A stretch of 64,000 nt of DNA from DSNY01 sp016861185 (GCA_030263275.1 SZOR01000002.1:1-64000); one strand, 5' to 3'; numbered from the stretch's first letter, positions 8,418 through 17,311 are shown. Notes: generated by a model not told the origin, from the letters alone. Translations and numbers: made by a program.

Positions 8418-8441
8418 CTTCCCGTTCCCTTGAACGGGAAG
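8418..8441 (+). other. perfect 10-bp hairpin upstream of dctP
   Basis: CTTCCCGTTC-CCTT-GAACGGGAAG lies between the uxaA-like stop and the dctP Shine-Dalgarno sequence. It is not followed by a U-tract. In TRAP operons the receptor is needed in excess over the permease, so this may be a processing or 5'-stabilising structure for a dctP-only transcript. Confidence 0.6.
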
Positions 8442-8485
8442 AAGCAGGCAGAGGGTTTCGGCAGGCCACACAGGAGGAGCAAGCG

Positions 8486-9451
8486 ATGAAAGTCAAGCTG
8501 TTTGCAGCATTCGCCGCGCTGGCGCTCGCCGCCGGCATCGCCCAGGCGCAGACCAAACTCAAATTCGCGCACGTGTACGAGGTGTCGGAGCCCTACCACA
8601 CGGCCGCGCTGTGGGCCGCAGGGGAGATCGCCAAGCGCACCAACAACCGCTACCAGATCGAGGTGTTCCCGGCGTCCACGCTCGGCAAGGAGACCGACAT
8701 CAACCAGGGGCTCACGCTCGGCACGGTCGACATCATCTACACGGGGCAGCTTTTCGCCGGGCGCACCTACGGTCCGATCGCGATCGGCGGCGCGCCGTAC
8801 ATGTTCCGCGACTTCAACCACTGGAAGGCGTTCTCCACCAGCGCGCTGTTCGCCGAGCTCGCCGACGGCTATCAGAAGAAGAGCGGCAACAAGGTCGTGG
8901 CGATCACCTACTACGGCGAGCGGCACGTGACGTCGAACAAGCCGATCAACAAGCCGGAGGACATGAAGGGGCTGAAGATCCGCGTACCCGACGCGCCGCT
9001 GTACACGATGTTCCCGCGCGCGGTCGGCGCCAACCCGACGCCGATCGCATTCGCCGAGGTGTATCTGGCATTGCAGAACGGCACGGTCGACGCGCAGGAG
9101 AACCCGCTGCCGACGATCGACGCGAAGAAGTTCTACGAAGTGCAGAAGTACATCGTGCTGACGGGCCACATCACCGATGCGCTGATCACGATCATCGGCG
9201 GGCCGACCTGGAACAAGCTGTCCGACGCCGACAGGAAGATCTTCGAGGCCGTGCTGAAGGAGGCCGCGGCGCGCGCGACGAACGAGATCATCGAGATCGA
9301 GAAGAAGCTCGGTGCCGAGTTCGAGAAGCGCGGCAAATCCGTCGTGCGCGTCGACCGCGCGCCGTTCCGCGCAGCGGTGGTCAAGCTGCACAACGGGCCG
9401 GACGCGACCTGGGACAAGGCGACCTACGACAAGCTGCAGGCGCTGAAGTAG
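8486..9451 (+). CDS. dctP: TRAP transporter periplasmic solute receptor (DctP family)
   Basis: A 321-aa periplasmic binding protein. The signal peptide MKVKLFAAFAALALAAGIAQA is followed by TKLKFAHVYEVSEPYHTAA. DctP/TeaA features include GTVDIIYTG, the ligand-binding Arg in KGLKIRVPDAPLYT, GANPTPIAFAEVYLALQNG and VDAQENPLPTI. The strong AGGAGGAG at 8472 places the start at 8486. The ligand cannot be read from sequence; with a dehydratase in the same operon an aldonate, uronate or similar hydroxy acid is likely. Confidence 0.9.
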   Translation: MKVKLFAAFAALALAAGIAQAQTKLKFAHVYEVSEPYHTAALWAAGEIAKRTNNRYQIEVFPASTLGKETDINQGLTLGTVDIIYTGQLFAGRTYGPIAIGGAPYMFRDFNHWKAFSTSALFAELADGYQKKSGNKVVAITYYGERHVTSNKPINKPEDMKGLKIRVPDAPLYTMFPRAVGANPTPIAFAEVYLALQNGTVDAQENPLPTIDAKKFYEVQKYIVLTGHITDALITIIGGPTWNKLSDADRKIFEAVLKEAAARATNEIIEIEKKLGAEFEKRGKSVVRVDRAPFRAAVVKLHNGPDATWDKATYDKLQALK

Positions 9452-9456
9452 CCGCC

Positions 9457-9511
9457 TCGGGTTAACCCGAATGCGCGGACCGCCGGCGTCGAGCGATCGA
9501 CGCGCCGGTCC
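9457..9511. repeat. palindromes downstream of dctP
   Basis: A perfect 14-bp palindrome TCGGGTTAACCCGA (9457..9470) is followed by an imperfect hairpin at 9477..9511 pairing GGACCGCCGGCGTCG with CGACGCGCCGGTCC. There is no U-tract. It may end the TRAP operon transcript or protect its 3' end. Confidence 0.45.
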
Positions 9512-9645
9512 GGCGCGTTCGTGCGGGCGAGCGACCCCAGTTCGTGGGATCACGGGATTCTCCGGTGGCGTCACGGTGTTTGCCCGCTGGCATACTGCCG
9601 CGCCTCATCCCGACCAACGTCTGATCAACCTTCCCAGGAGGCTCC

Positions 9646-10554
9646 ATGGACGATGCAAAGACGCCCGTGCGCGACGCCCGCGAAGAACTCGACAGTCTGA
9701 ATCCCGCGCTCGAACTGACCCGGCGCGGCTTCGTCAAGACCTCGCTCGCCGCCGGGTTTGCAGCCGCCGTCACCCCCGTTGTTGCCCAGACGATGATCAC
9801 GACCGACACGCAAGGCCTGACCGCAGGCGAAGTGAAGATCCCGACCAAGGACGGCGAGATGCCCGCGTACCGCGCGATGCCGGCGGGCAAGACCGGGCTG
9901 GGCACGGTGCTGGTCGTGCAGGAGATCTTCGGCGTGCACGAGCACATCAAGGACGTGTGCCGCCGTCTCGCGAAGCAGGGCTACCTGGCGGTCGCCCCCG
10001 AGCTGTACGCGCGGCAGGGCGATGCGTCCAAGTACACGGACGTGTCGAAGCTGATCGGCGAGATCGTCACCAAGGTGTCCGACGCGCAGGTGATGGGCGA
10101 TCTGGACGCGACGGCGGCATGGGCCGCGAAAAACGGCGGTGCGGCCGACAAGCTCGGCATCACCGGCTTCTGCTGGGGCGGGCGAATCGTCTGGATGTAT
10201 GCCGCGCACAACCCGAAGCTCACCGCGGGCGTGGCCTGGTATGGACCGGTCGCGCGCGCCTATCACGCGGGCGACAAGACGCCCCTCGACGTGGTCGCGC
10301 AGATCAAGGCGCCGATCCTCGGACTGTACGGCGGCGCCGACGGCGGCATTCCCAACGACACCGTCGAGAAGATGCGCGACGCGCTGAAAGCCGCCGGGAA
10401 CACGAAGTGCGAGATCGTCATCTATCCGAACATGCCGCACGCGTTCCACGCCGATTACCGGCCGAACTATCGCAAGGAAGCGGCCGAAGACGGCTGGAAG
10501 CGCCTGCTCGCCTGGTTCAAGCAGCACGGGGTCACCGGGCAAAGCGGCGCTTGA
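9646..10554 (+). CDS. dienelactone-hydrolase-family protein with Tat-type signal
   Basis: A 302-aa alpha/beta hydrolase. The N-terminus contains LTRRGFVKTSLAAGFAAAV, a twin-arginine export motif at about residues 25-45, so the enzyme is probably periplasmic. The catalytic Cys lies in GFCWGG, the Asp in YGGADGGIP and the His in MPHAFH; the upstream acidic motif is QEIFGVHEH. CCAGGAGG at 9635 fixes the ATG at 9646. Family members hydrolyse dienelactone or other esters. Many Tat-exported relatives have no assigned substrate, and the neighbours do not suggest one. Confidence 0.82.
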   Translation: MDDAKTPVRDAREELDSLNPALELTRRGFVKTSLAAGFAAAVTPVVAQTMITTDTQGLTAGEVKIPTKDGEMPAYRAMPAGKTGLGTVLVVQEIFGVHEHIKDVCRRLAKQGYLAVAPELYARQGDASKYTDVSKLIGEIVTKVSDAQVMGDLDATAAWAAKNGGAADKLGITGFCWGGRIVWMYAAHNPKLTAGVAWYGPVARAYHAGDKTPLDVVAQIKAPILGLYGGADGGIPNDTVEKMRDALKAAGNTKCEIVIYPNMPHAFHADYRPNYRKEAAEDGWKRLLAWFKQHGVTGQSGA

Positions 10555-10611
10555 ACGGCGCATCGAGCGGCGGGGCTTGACAGCCCCGCTACACTGGCTG
10601 CAGGTTTGAAG

Positions 10612-10643
10612 GGGGTGCGGCGATCGCCGCGCCCCTTTGTTTT
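10612..10643 (+). terminator. rho-independent terminator of the dienelactone-hydrolase gene
   Basis: GGGG-T-GCGGCG pairs with CGCCGC-G-CCCC around an AT loop and is followed by TTTGTTTT. A smaller stem CGGGGCT-tgac-AGCCCCG precedes it at 10571..10588. It lies 58 nt after the hydrolase stop and just before the ZIP gene. Confidence 0.85.
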
Positions 10644-10671
10644 GCCGCGCTGGCCGCGGCGGGCCTGAACC

Positions 10672-11445
10672 ATGCAGACGCTGAGCTACATCGTCATCGC
10701 CAACGTCCTGTCGACGGTCTTTTCGATCGCGCTCGCCGCGGCGCTGAGCTTCCGGCTGCTGTCGTCGCTGGTCGACAAGCTGGTCTGCGTCTCCGCCGGC
10801 CTGCTGCTGACGGTTGCCACGACGCATCTTCTGCCCGAGTCGTTCCACAGCGAGGCGAATCCGGTCGCGCTCGGCTGGGCGCTGCTCGCGGCCGTGCTCG
10901 GCTTCTTCCTGCTCGAGAAGATGGCGCTGATCCACCACACGCACCATCACGAAGGCGACGCGCACCATCACAGCCACGGCCACGACGCACACGAGGCGCG
11001 GCGCGGCGGACTGCCGATTCTCGTCGGCGACGCGTTCCACAACTTCGCCGACGGCGTGGTGATCGCGGCCGCGTTCCTGCTCGATCCGGCGGCCGGCGTG
11101 CTCGCGACGCTGGCGGTGCTCGCGCACGAGATTCCGCACGAGGTCGGCGACTTCATGATCCTGCTGAACGCCGGCTTCACGAAGCGGCGCGCGTTCGTGT
11201 TCCAGCTTCTGTCGGGCGCCTCCGCCGTGATCGGCGGTGTGGTCGGCTATTTCGTTATCGACGCGATGCAGTCGCTGCTGCCGTACGCGCTCGCGATCGC
11301 TGCCGCGAGCTTCATGTACATCGCGCTGTCGGACCTGCTGCCCGAGATGATGCGGCGCCAGTCGCTGGCGCGCTCGCTGCCCGAGGTGGGCCTGGTGCTC
11401 GTCGGCGTCGTGATCGCGACCGCGGTGATGGGGGCGCTGCACTGA
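10672..11445 (+). CDS. ZIP-family metal transporter
   Basis: A 257-aa inner-membrane divalent-metal permease. Eight hydrophobic segments are visible. A His-rich loop (HHTHHHEGD then HHHSHGHDAH, about residues 83-106) lies between TM3 and TM4. The transport motifs are DAFHNFADG in TM4 and HEIPHEVGD in TM5, which supply metal-site residues in ZIP proteins. The family imports zinc or related ions to the cytoplasm. The gene stands alone with its own start after a terminator. Confidence 0.88.
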   Translation: MQTLSYIVIANVLSTVFSIALAAALSFRLLSSLVDKLVCVSAGLLLTVATTHLLPESFHSEANPVALGWALLAAVLGFFLLEKMALIHHTHHHEGDAHHHSHGHDAHEARRGGLPILVGDAFHNFADGVVIAAAFLLDPAAGVLATLAVLAHEIPHEVGDFMILLNAGFTKRRAFVFQLLSGASAVIGGVVGYFVIDAMQSLLPYALAIAAASFMYIALSDLLPEMMRRQSLARSLPEVGLVLVGVVIATAVMGALH

Positions 11446-11520
11446 TCGGATTGCGCTGAGCAGCGTGCGGTCATGCGAGGCGCTGAGCGGCGAGGAATCT
11501 CGCGCATCGCCATCTGAAAG

Positions 11521-11536
11521 CGCCCGTTCGCGGGCG
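11521..11536. other. UUCG-capped hairpin between convergent genes
   Basis: CGCCCG-TTCG-CGGGCG lies between the ends of the ZIP gene and the sulfurtransferase gene. It may act as a weak bidirectional terminator, but no U-tract is present on either strand. Confidence 0.35.
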
Positions 11537-11583
11537 GCGCCGCGCAGGCGTGATCCCGCGCAATCCGCAATCCGAATCGCGAG

Positions 11584-12435
11584 TTACGGGCCTCTCACCA
11601 CCGGCCGCGACGGATCGGCGATCCATTCGCTCCAGGAGCCAGCGTACAGGCGCGCGCCGCTGAGTCCGGCGTGCTCCATCGCGAGCAGATGGTGGCAGCT
11701 CGTGACGCCCGACCCGCAGTAGGTGACCATCTGCGCAGGCGTGCGACCGGCGAGGAGCCGCTCGAACTCGGCGCGCAGTTGCTGCGGCGGCTTGAATCGG
11801 CCGTCGGGCTTGGCCGCGAGGTTGTCCTGCCAGAAGCGGTTGAGCGCGCCCGGAATGTGTCCCGCGACCGGATCGATCGGCTCGACGCGGCCGGCGAAGC
11901 GCTCCGGCGCGCGCGCATCGACGATCAGCGCGGCCGCGTCGTCGCGGGCGGCGAGGACTTCATCGGCGGTCGCGACCGCGGCGAGCGGCGCGCGCGCCTC
12001 GAAACTGCCGCGCTCGCGATCGGGCAGCGCGGTGCTCGACCAGTTCGTCTTTGCAAGCCACGCCTGCCAGCCGCCGTCGAGCACCGCGACCTTCGCGTGG
12101 CCGAGCCAGCGCGCAAGCCACCACAGCCGCACGGCGAACTGACCGCCGTGCGCGTCGTACGCGACGATCTGCGTGTCGTCGTCGATGCCCCAGTCGCGGA
12201 AGACTTCGACCAGGTCTTCGCGTTTCGGCAGCGGATGGCGGCCGTTGCGGCCCGTCTTTTCGCCGGACAGATCCTCTTCGACGTTCGCGAAGGTTGCGCC
12301 CGGGATGTGTCCCGCCTGGTAGGCGCGCCAGCCCGCCTCGAAGTCCATCAGGTCGTGGCGGCAGTCGACCACGCACCAGTCGCGGTCGAACAGATGCGCT
12401 TCGAGTTCTTCGGCGGTGACGAGGGTCGTGTTCAT
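11584..12435 (-). CDS. sulfurtransferase (3-mercaptopyruvate sulfurtransferase / rhodanese)
   Basis: A 283-aa protein of two rhodanese domains. The inactive N-terminal domain contains VVDCRHDLMD and GHIPGATFANVEEDLSG. The catalytic C-terminal domain has VDARAPERFAG, GHIPGALNRFW and the active-site loop CGSGVTSCHHLLA. CGSGVT is the mercaptopyruvate-type loop rather than the CRKGVT of classical rhodanese. The ATG at 12435 overlaps the upstream DMT gene's stop (ATGA), so the two are co-translated. It moves sulfane sulfur from mercaptopyruvate or thiosulfate to acceptors. Confidence 0.87.
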   Translation of the reverse strand: MNTTLVTAEELEAHLFDRDWCVVDCRHDLMDFEAGWRAYQAGHIPGATFANVEEDLSGEKTGRNGRHPLPKREDLVEVFRDWGIDDDTQIVAYDAHGGQFAVRLWWLARWLGHAKVAVLDGGWQAWLAKTNWSSTALPDRERGSFEARAPLAAVATADEVLAARDDAAALIVDARAPERFAGRVEPIDPVAGHIPGALNRFWQDNLAAKPDGRFKPPQQLRAEFERLLAGRTPAQMVTYCGSGVTSCHHLLAMEHAGLSGARLYAGSWSEWIADPSRPVVRGP

Positions 12436-13334
12436 TTTTCGGTGCTGGGTTCGGCGAGCGGTACGCGCCCGTGCGGTGCCGGGCGCAGCGGGCGCATCGA
12501 GACGAACGTGGCCAGTACGCCGCTGGCGACGATCACCGCGATGCCGAGGTAGCCGATCGGCGGAATGCGGTCGGAGAACACCAGTTCGCCGAGTGCCGCG
12601 GCGAACACGACCGCCGAGAACTGCAGATTGGCGGTGAGCAGCGTGCGCCCCCTGCCGTACGCGCGCGTCATCGCAAGTTGCGCTGCGGTCGCGGTGACGC
12701 CGACGGCGGCGAGCAGCGCCGCGCCGCGCCACGAATGCGACGAGAAACCGGTCAGCAGCGTGCCGGCGAGACCCAGCGCCACGCCCGACAGCGAGAAATA
12801 GAACACCGTGCGCCACTCGGGTTCGCCGAGCTTGCCGAGTTCGCGCACATGCCAGTAGGCCGCAGCGGACAGCACGCCCGACGCCAGACCCGCGATCGCC
12901 GCGACGGTCTGGTCGGTGCGGAAGCTCGGCTGCAGCACGAGCACGACGCCGACGAAACCGGCAGCCACCGCGAGCGCGAGCGGCCACTGCACGCGCCGCC
13001 CGGCGACCAGCGCGGCCAGCACGGCGAACGCCGCCAGGAACAACGGCGACGAGAAGTTCAGCGTCATCGCCGTGCCGAGCGGCAGCACCGCGGTCGCGAA
13101 GAACCACAGCGACAACGACAGCGTGCCGACCGCGCCGCGGCTCGCGTGCAACCATGGCACGGGCGTGCGCAGCGAGCCGCCGCTGGCGCGCACGAAGGCG
13201 AACAGGATCACGGCGCCGATGGCGGAGCGGTAGAAGACGATCTCGGCGACGCTGTAGTACTGCGAGGCCAGTTTGACGCACGCCCCCATCACCGCGAACA
13301 GGGCGGACGCGAACACCATCCAGAGCGATTGCAT
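12432..13334 (-). CDS. EamA/DMT-superfamily transporter
   Basis: A 300-aa inner-membrane protein with ten predicted helices arranged as two EamA repeats. The first starts MQSLWMVFASALFAVMGACVK and includes the EIVFYRSAIGAVILF signature; the second has EWRTVFYFSLSGVALGLAG and GELVFSDRIPPIGYLGIAVI. Family members export metabolites or amino acids. It overlaps the sulfurtransferase by four bases, which suggests a shared role in sulfur compound handling, but no substrate can be inferred. Confidence 0.85.
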   Translation of the reverse strand: MQSLWMVFASALFAVMGACVKLASQYYSVAEIVFYRSAIGAVILFAFVRASGGSLRTPVPWLHASRGAVGTLSLSLWFFATAVLPLGTAMTLNFSSPLFLAAFAVLAALVAGRRVQWPLALAVAAGFVGVVLVLQPSFRTDQTVAAIAGLASGVLSAAAYWHVRELGKLGEPEWRTVFYFSLSGVALGLAGTLLTGFSSHSWRGAALLAAVGVTATAAQLAMTRAYGRGRTLLTANLQFSAVVFAAALGELVFSDRIPPIGYLGIAVIVASGVLATFVSMRPLRPAPHGRVPLAEPSTEK

Positions 13335-13421
13335 ACGGCGTGCGAGTTTAGCGAAGCGCCATCGGTGCGCCTTTGACGCTGCTCTACAATCGTGCCGTCC
13401 TTCGCACCGCGAACCCTGCCA

Positions 13422-13679
13422 ATGGCGCGCGCGTCCGCCCCCAAACCCGTCGCCGAACTGACTTTCGAGCAGGCCCTCGACGAGCTCGACGCGCTCGTGC
13501 GCAGGATGGAAGCGGGCGAACTGAGCCTCGACGATTCGATCGCCGCGTACCGGCGCGGCGCGGAGCTGGCGCGCTACTGCCAGGGCAAGCTCGCCGCCGC
13601 CGAGCAGGAGATCAGGAAGCTCGACGGCGAACTGCTGAAGCCGCTCGATCCGTCCGAACTGCGGGGCGGCGGCCAGTGA
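13422..13679 (+). CDS. xseB: exodeoxyribonuclease VII small subunit
   Basis: An 85-aa protein with the XseB core FEQALDELDALVRRMEAGEL, then SLDDSIAAYRRGAELARYCQ and KLAAAEQEIRKL. It binds XseA to form the nuclease that degrades single-stranded DNA. A TACAAT at 13385..13390 would start transcription near 13397. That favours the ATG at 13422 over an in-frame GTG at 13392, which would lie upstream of the transcript. It overlaps ispA by four bases (GTGA). Confidence 0.88.
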   Translation: MARASAPKPVAELTFEQALDELDALVRRMEAGELSLDDSIAAYRRGAELARYCQGKLAAAEQEIRKLDGELLKPLDPSELRGGGQ

Positions 13680-14599
13680 GCGCGAGCGCTGCGCAGGCGC
13701 GGCGGCCGGCCGCCGGGTCGCTTTCCTTCGACGACTGGATGCATTCGATGCTCGCGCGCTTCGAGCGCGCCGCCGAGCTGCAACTGCCCGCGCCGAGTCT
13801 CGTTCCGACGCGGCTGCACGAGGCGATGCGCTACGCGGTGCTCGACGGCGGCAAGCGGGTGCGGCCGCTGCTCGTCTACGCGGCGGGCGAAGTGAGCGGG
13901 GCCGACGCGGCGGCGCTCGACTGCGCGGCGCTGGCCGTCGAATACGTGCACGCGTATTCGCTGATCCACGACGACCTGCCGTGCATGGACGACGACGTGC
14001 TCCGGCGCGGCAAGCCGACCGTGCACGTCGCGTTCGACGAAGCGACCGCGATGCTCGCCGGCGACGCGCTGCAGGCCGAGGCGTTCAAGGCGCTCGCCGA
14101 TGCGCCGCTTCCGCCCGCGGCGTGCGCGGCATTGATGCGCGAGCTGGCGCATGCGGCCGGCACCGAGGGCATGTGCGGCGGACAGGCGATCGATCTGGCC
14201 GCGGTCGGACAGACGATGAGCGCCGCGGAGCTCGAGCGGATGCACCGGATGAAGACCGGCGCGCTGCTGCGCGCATCGGTGCGCATGGGCGCGCTCGCCG
14301 GCCGCGCCGACGAAGCGACGCTGGCTGCGGTCGACGCGTACGGCCGCGCGATCGGGCTGGCGTTCCAGATCGTCGACGACGTGCTCGACGTCGAGGGCTC
14401 GTCCGATGTGCTCGGCAAGACCGCCGGCAAGGATGCGTTGCAGGCCAAGCCGACCTACGTTTCGGTGCTGGGGCTCGACGAAGCGAAAGCGCGCGCCGGG
14501 CGTCTGCGCGCAGAAGCCCTCGACGCGATCGCAGGTTTGGGCGCCCGGGCCGAGCGTCTGCGACAATTGGCCGACTTCATCGTGTTGCGCTCGCACTGA
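13676..14599 (+). CDS. ispA: farnesyl diphosphate synthase
   Basis: A 307-aa trans-prenyltransferase that condenses isopentenyl and dimethylallyl/geranyl diphosphates to farnesyl diphosphate. The first Asp-rich motif is HDDLPCMDDD (residues 98-107) and the second is FQIVDDVLD. GGKRVRPLL and CGGQAIDL are typical. The GTG start at 13676 overlaps the xseB stop and matches the family's N-terminus. It lies directly upstream of dxs, the usual xseB-ispA-dxs isoprenoid operon. Confidence 0.93.
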   Translation: MSASAAQARRPAAGSLSFDDWMHSMLARFERAAELQLPAPSLVPTRLHEAMRYAVLDGGKRVRPLLVYAAGEVSGADAAALDCAALAVEYVHAYSLIHDDLPCMDDDVLRRGKPTVHVAFDEATAMLAGDALQAEAFKALADAPLPPAACAALMRELAHAAGTEGMCGGQAIDLAAVGQTMSAAELERMHRMKTGALLRASVRMGALAGRADEATLAAVDAYGRAIGLAFQIVDDVLDVEGSSDVLGKTAGKDALQAKPTYVSVLGLDEAKARAGRLRAEALDAIAGLGARAERLRQLADFIVLRSH

Positions 14600-14618
14600 G
14601 CGCGGCGCGGGTCCGCCG

Positions 14619-16517
14619 ATGGAAGCGCTCCTGCCGACGATCGACTCACCCGCCGATTTGCGGCGGCTCGAGCGCGCGCAGCTGAAGCAGCTCGCCGACG
14701 AACTGCGCGCCTTCGTGCTCGAGTCGGTGTCGCAGACCGGCGGGCATCTGTCGTCGAACCTCGGCACCGTCGAGCTGACGATCGCGCTGCACTACGTGTT
14801 CGACACGCCGGACGACCGCATCGTCTGGGACGTCGGCCATCAGACCTACCCGCACAAGATCCTCACGGGGCGGCGCGACGCGATGAAGACGCTGCGCCAG
14901 TTCGGCGGCATCTCGGGTTTTCCGCGCCGGAGCGAATCCGAATACGACACCTTCGGCACCGCGCATTCGTCGACGTCGATCTCGGCCGCGCTCGGCATGG
15001 CGGTGGCGGCGCGCAACCTCGGCGAGAAGCGGCATGCGATCGCGGTGATCGGCGACGGCGCGATGACCGCGGGTCAGGCATTCGAGGCGCTGAACAACGC
15101 CGGCGTCGTCGAGAACGTCCGTCTGCTCGTGATCCTGAACGACAACGACATGTCGATCTCGCCGCCGGTCGGCGCGCTCAACCGGTATCTGGCGCGGCTG
15201 ATGAGCGGCAAGTTCTACGCAGCGGCGAAGCAGGCCGGCAAGAACGTGCTGAAGAACTTCCCGCCCGTGTTCGAACTGGCCAAGCGGCTCGAGGAGCACG
15301 CGAAAGGCATGGTCGTTCCGGGCACGCTGTTCGAGGAGTTCGGCTTCAACTACATCGGCCCGATCGACGGCCACGATCTCGATTCGCTGATCCCGACGCT
15401 GCAGAACCTGCGTGCGCTCGACGGTCCGCAGTTCCTGCACGTCGTGACGAAGAAGGGGCAGGGCTACAAGCTCGCCGAAGCCGACCCGGTGCTTTATCAC
15501 GGCCCCGGCAAGTTCGACCCGAAGGAAGGGATCAAGAAGGCTGCACCGGGCAAGCCGACCTACACGCAGATCTTCGGCGACTGGCTGTGCGACATGGCCG
15601 CGGCCGATCCGCGCCTTATCGGCATCACGCCGGCGATGCGCGAAGGCTCGGGGCTGGTGCGCTTCGAGCAGGAGTTCCCGAACCGCTACTTCGACGTCGG
15701 CATCGCCGAGCAGCACGCGGTCACCTTCGCCGCCGGGCTCGCGTGCGAGGGGATGAAGCCGGTCGTCGCGATCTACTCGACCTTCCTGCAGCGCGCGTAC
15801 GACCAGTTGATCCACGACGTCGCGATCCAGAACCTGCCCGTGGTGTTCGCGCTCGACCGCGGGGGGCTGGTCGGCGCCGACGGCGCCACCCATCACGGCG
15901 CGTTCGATCTTTCGTATCTGCGCTGCATTCCGAACCTCGTCGTGATGGCGCCGAGCGACGAGAACGAATGCCGGCGCATGCTGACCGCGGCGTTCCGTCA
16001 CGACGGACCGGCTGCCGTGCGCTATCCGCGCGGCACCGGGCCGGGCGCAGCGATCGAGCGCACCCTGGATCCGCTGCCGATCGGGCAGGGCGTCGTTCGG
16101 CGCGAGTCGGGCGCGCGTCCCGGCGCGCAGGTCGCGATCCTCGCGTTCGGCTCGATGGTGCAGCCTGCGCTGGCCGCCGCCGAAGCGATCGATGCGACGG
16201 TCGCCGACATGCGCTTCGTCAAGCCGATCGATCGCGCGTTGATCGAAAAGCTCGCGCGCTCGCACGATGCACTCGTCACCGTCGAGGAAAGCGCCGTGCT
16301 GGGCGGTGCCGGCAGCGCCTGCCGCGAGGTGCTCGACGAACTCGGCATCGAGCGGCCGCTGCTTCATCTCGGATTGCCCGACCGTTTCGTCGACCACGGC
16401 GATCCGGCCAAGTTGCTCGCCTCGGTGGGGCTCGACGCCGCGGGCATCGAAGCGTCGATCCGCGCGCGCTTCGGCGAACTGCTGCGCGAAACGCGGCGCG
16501 TTCGACCGGCCGCATGA
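14619..16517 (+). CDS. dxs: 1-deoxy-D-xylulose-5-phosphate synthase
   Basis: A 632-aa thiamine-diphosphate enzyme that condenses pyruvate and glyceraldehyde-3-phosphate in the first MEP-pathway step. Motifs are the catalytic-site VGHQTYPHKILTGR, the TPP-binding GDGAMTAGQAFEALNNAG with NDNDMSISPPVG, YIGPIDGHD, the DVGIAEQHAVTFAAG loop with catalytic Glu, and DRGGLVGADGATHHGAFD. The length is normal. It is 19 nt downstream of ispA and overlaps the next gene by ATGA. Confidence 0.95.
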   Translation: MEALLPTIDSPADLRRLERAQLKQLADELRAFVLESVSQTGGHLSSNLGTVELTIALHYVFDTPDDRIVWDVGHQTYPHKILTGRRDAMKTLRQFGGISGFPRRSESEYDTFGTAHSSTSISAALGMAVAARNLGEKRHAIAVIGDGAMTAGQAFEALNNAGVVENVRLLVILNDNDMSISPPVGALNRYLARLMSGKFYAAAKQAGKNVLKNFPPVFELAKRLEEHAKGMVVPGTLFEEFGFNYIGPIDGHDLDSLIPTLQNLRALDGPQFLHVVTKKGQGYKLAEADPVLYHGPGKFDPKEGIKKAAPGKPTYTQIFGDWLCDMAAADPRLIGITPAMREGSGLVRFEQEFPNRYFDVGIAEQHAVTFAAGLACEGMKPVVAIYSTFLQRAYDQLIHDVAIQNLPVVFALDRGGLVGADGATHHGAFDLSYLRCIPNLVVMAPSDENECRRMLTAAFRHDGPAAVRYPRGTGPGAAIERTLDPLPIGQGVVRRESGARPGAQVAILAFGSMVQPALAAAEAIDATVADMRFVKPIDRALIEKLARSHDALVTVEESAVLGGAGSACREVLDELGIERPLLHLGLPDRFVDHGDPAKLLASVGLDAAGIEASIRARFGELLRETRRVRPAA

Positions 16518-17311
16518 GGTCGGCCACGAGCGGGATCGCGCGGCCGGTCGCGATCTTTCAGCACGATCGCGATGTCGGTCCGGGCTACTTCGAAACCTGG
16601 CTGCGCGAGCGTGAACTGCCGTACGCGCTGATCCGCATCGACCGCGGCGAGCCGGTACCGGCCGATCCGCGCGAGTTCTCCGGACTGTGCTTCATGGGCG
16701 GTCCGATGAGCGTCAACGATCCGTTGCCGTGGATCGAACCCGCATGCGCGTTGATCCGCGCCGCCGATGCCGCCGGCGTGCCGGTGATCGGGCATTGCCT
16801 CGGCGGCCAGTTGCTGGCGAAGGCGCTCGGCGTGCCGGTGACGCGCAGTGCGGTCAAGGAGATCGGCTGGGGCGCGCTGCGCGTGACCGACGCGCAGTTG
16901 GCGGCCGCGTGGCTGGGTGTCGAATCGCTCGCAGGCGTCGAGTTCTTCCAATGGCACGGCGATGCGTTCGAACTGCCGCCGGGCGCGCGCAACTTCCTCG
17001 CGAGCGAGTTCTGCGAATACCAGGCCTACGTGATCGACCGCGGCGGCTACGCCCATCTCGGCATGCAGTTTCACTGCGAGATGACGCCGGCGCTGGTGAA
17101 CTCGTGGGTCGCCGACGAGAGCTGGATTGTCGAGATCGAAGAAGAGCGCCGCGCCACCGGCGGCCCGGCGGTGCAGGATGCCGCCGAGATGCTGCGCGAC
17201 GTGCACGCGCGCACGACCAGGATGAACGCGCTGGCCGCGCGTCTCTACGATCGTTGGAGCAGGGGACTTGCGACGGCGCCGCGGCGCCGACCGCTCAGCG
17301 GCGCCAGGTGA
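16514..17311 (+). CDS. class I glutamine amidotransferase-like protein
   Basis: A 265-aa protein with a GATase-1 fold. LCFMGGPMSVNDPLPW is followed by the nucleophile elbow GHCLGGQLLAKALG, the WHGDAFELPPGA segment and the catalytic His in GMQFHCEMTP. This is the stand-alone GuaA-like/YfeJ type. Its glutaminase partner is not evident and the true substrate is unknown. It overlaps the dxs stop (ATGA), so it is co-transcribed with the isoprenoid genes without an obvious functional link. Confidence 0.83.
   Translation: MRSATSGIARPVAIFQHDRDVGPGYFETWLRERELPYALIRIDRGEPVPADPREFSGLCFMGGPMSVNDPLPWIEPACALIRAADAAGVPVIGHCLGGQLLAKALGVPVTRSAVKEIGWGALRVTDAQLAAAWLGVESLAGVEFFQWHGDAFELPPGARNFLASEFCEYQAYVIDRGGYAHLGMQFHCEMTPALVNSWVADESWIVEIEEERRATGGPAVQDAAEMLRDVHARTTRMNALAARLYDRWSRGLATAPRRRPLSGAR

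Noticed and set aside
10577..10595. TTGACA and TACACT as a promoter for the ZIP gene
   Set aside because: The spacing is only seven bases and TTGACA lies in the loop region of a CGGGGCT/AGCCCCG hairpin.
11584..13281. One long sulfurtransferase fusion protein
   Set aside because: The extra N-terminal part is a shifted frame of the DMT transporter gene. The sulfurtransferase has a proper ATG at 12435 overlapping that gene's stop.
13373..14599. IspA with a 100-residue N-terminal extension
   Set aside because: The upstream part is the xseB gene read in another frame. The GTG at 13676, overlapping the xseB stop, gives a normal IspA.
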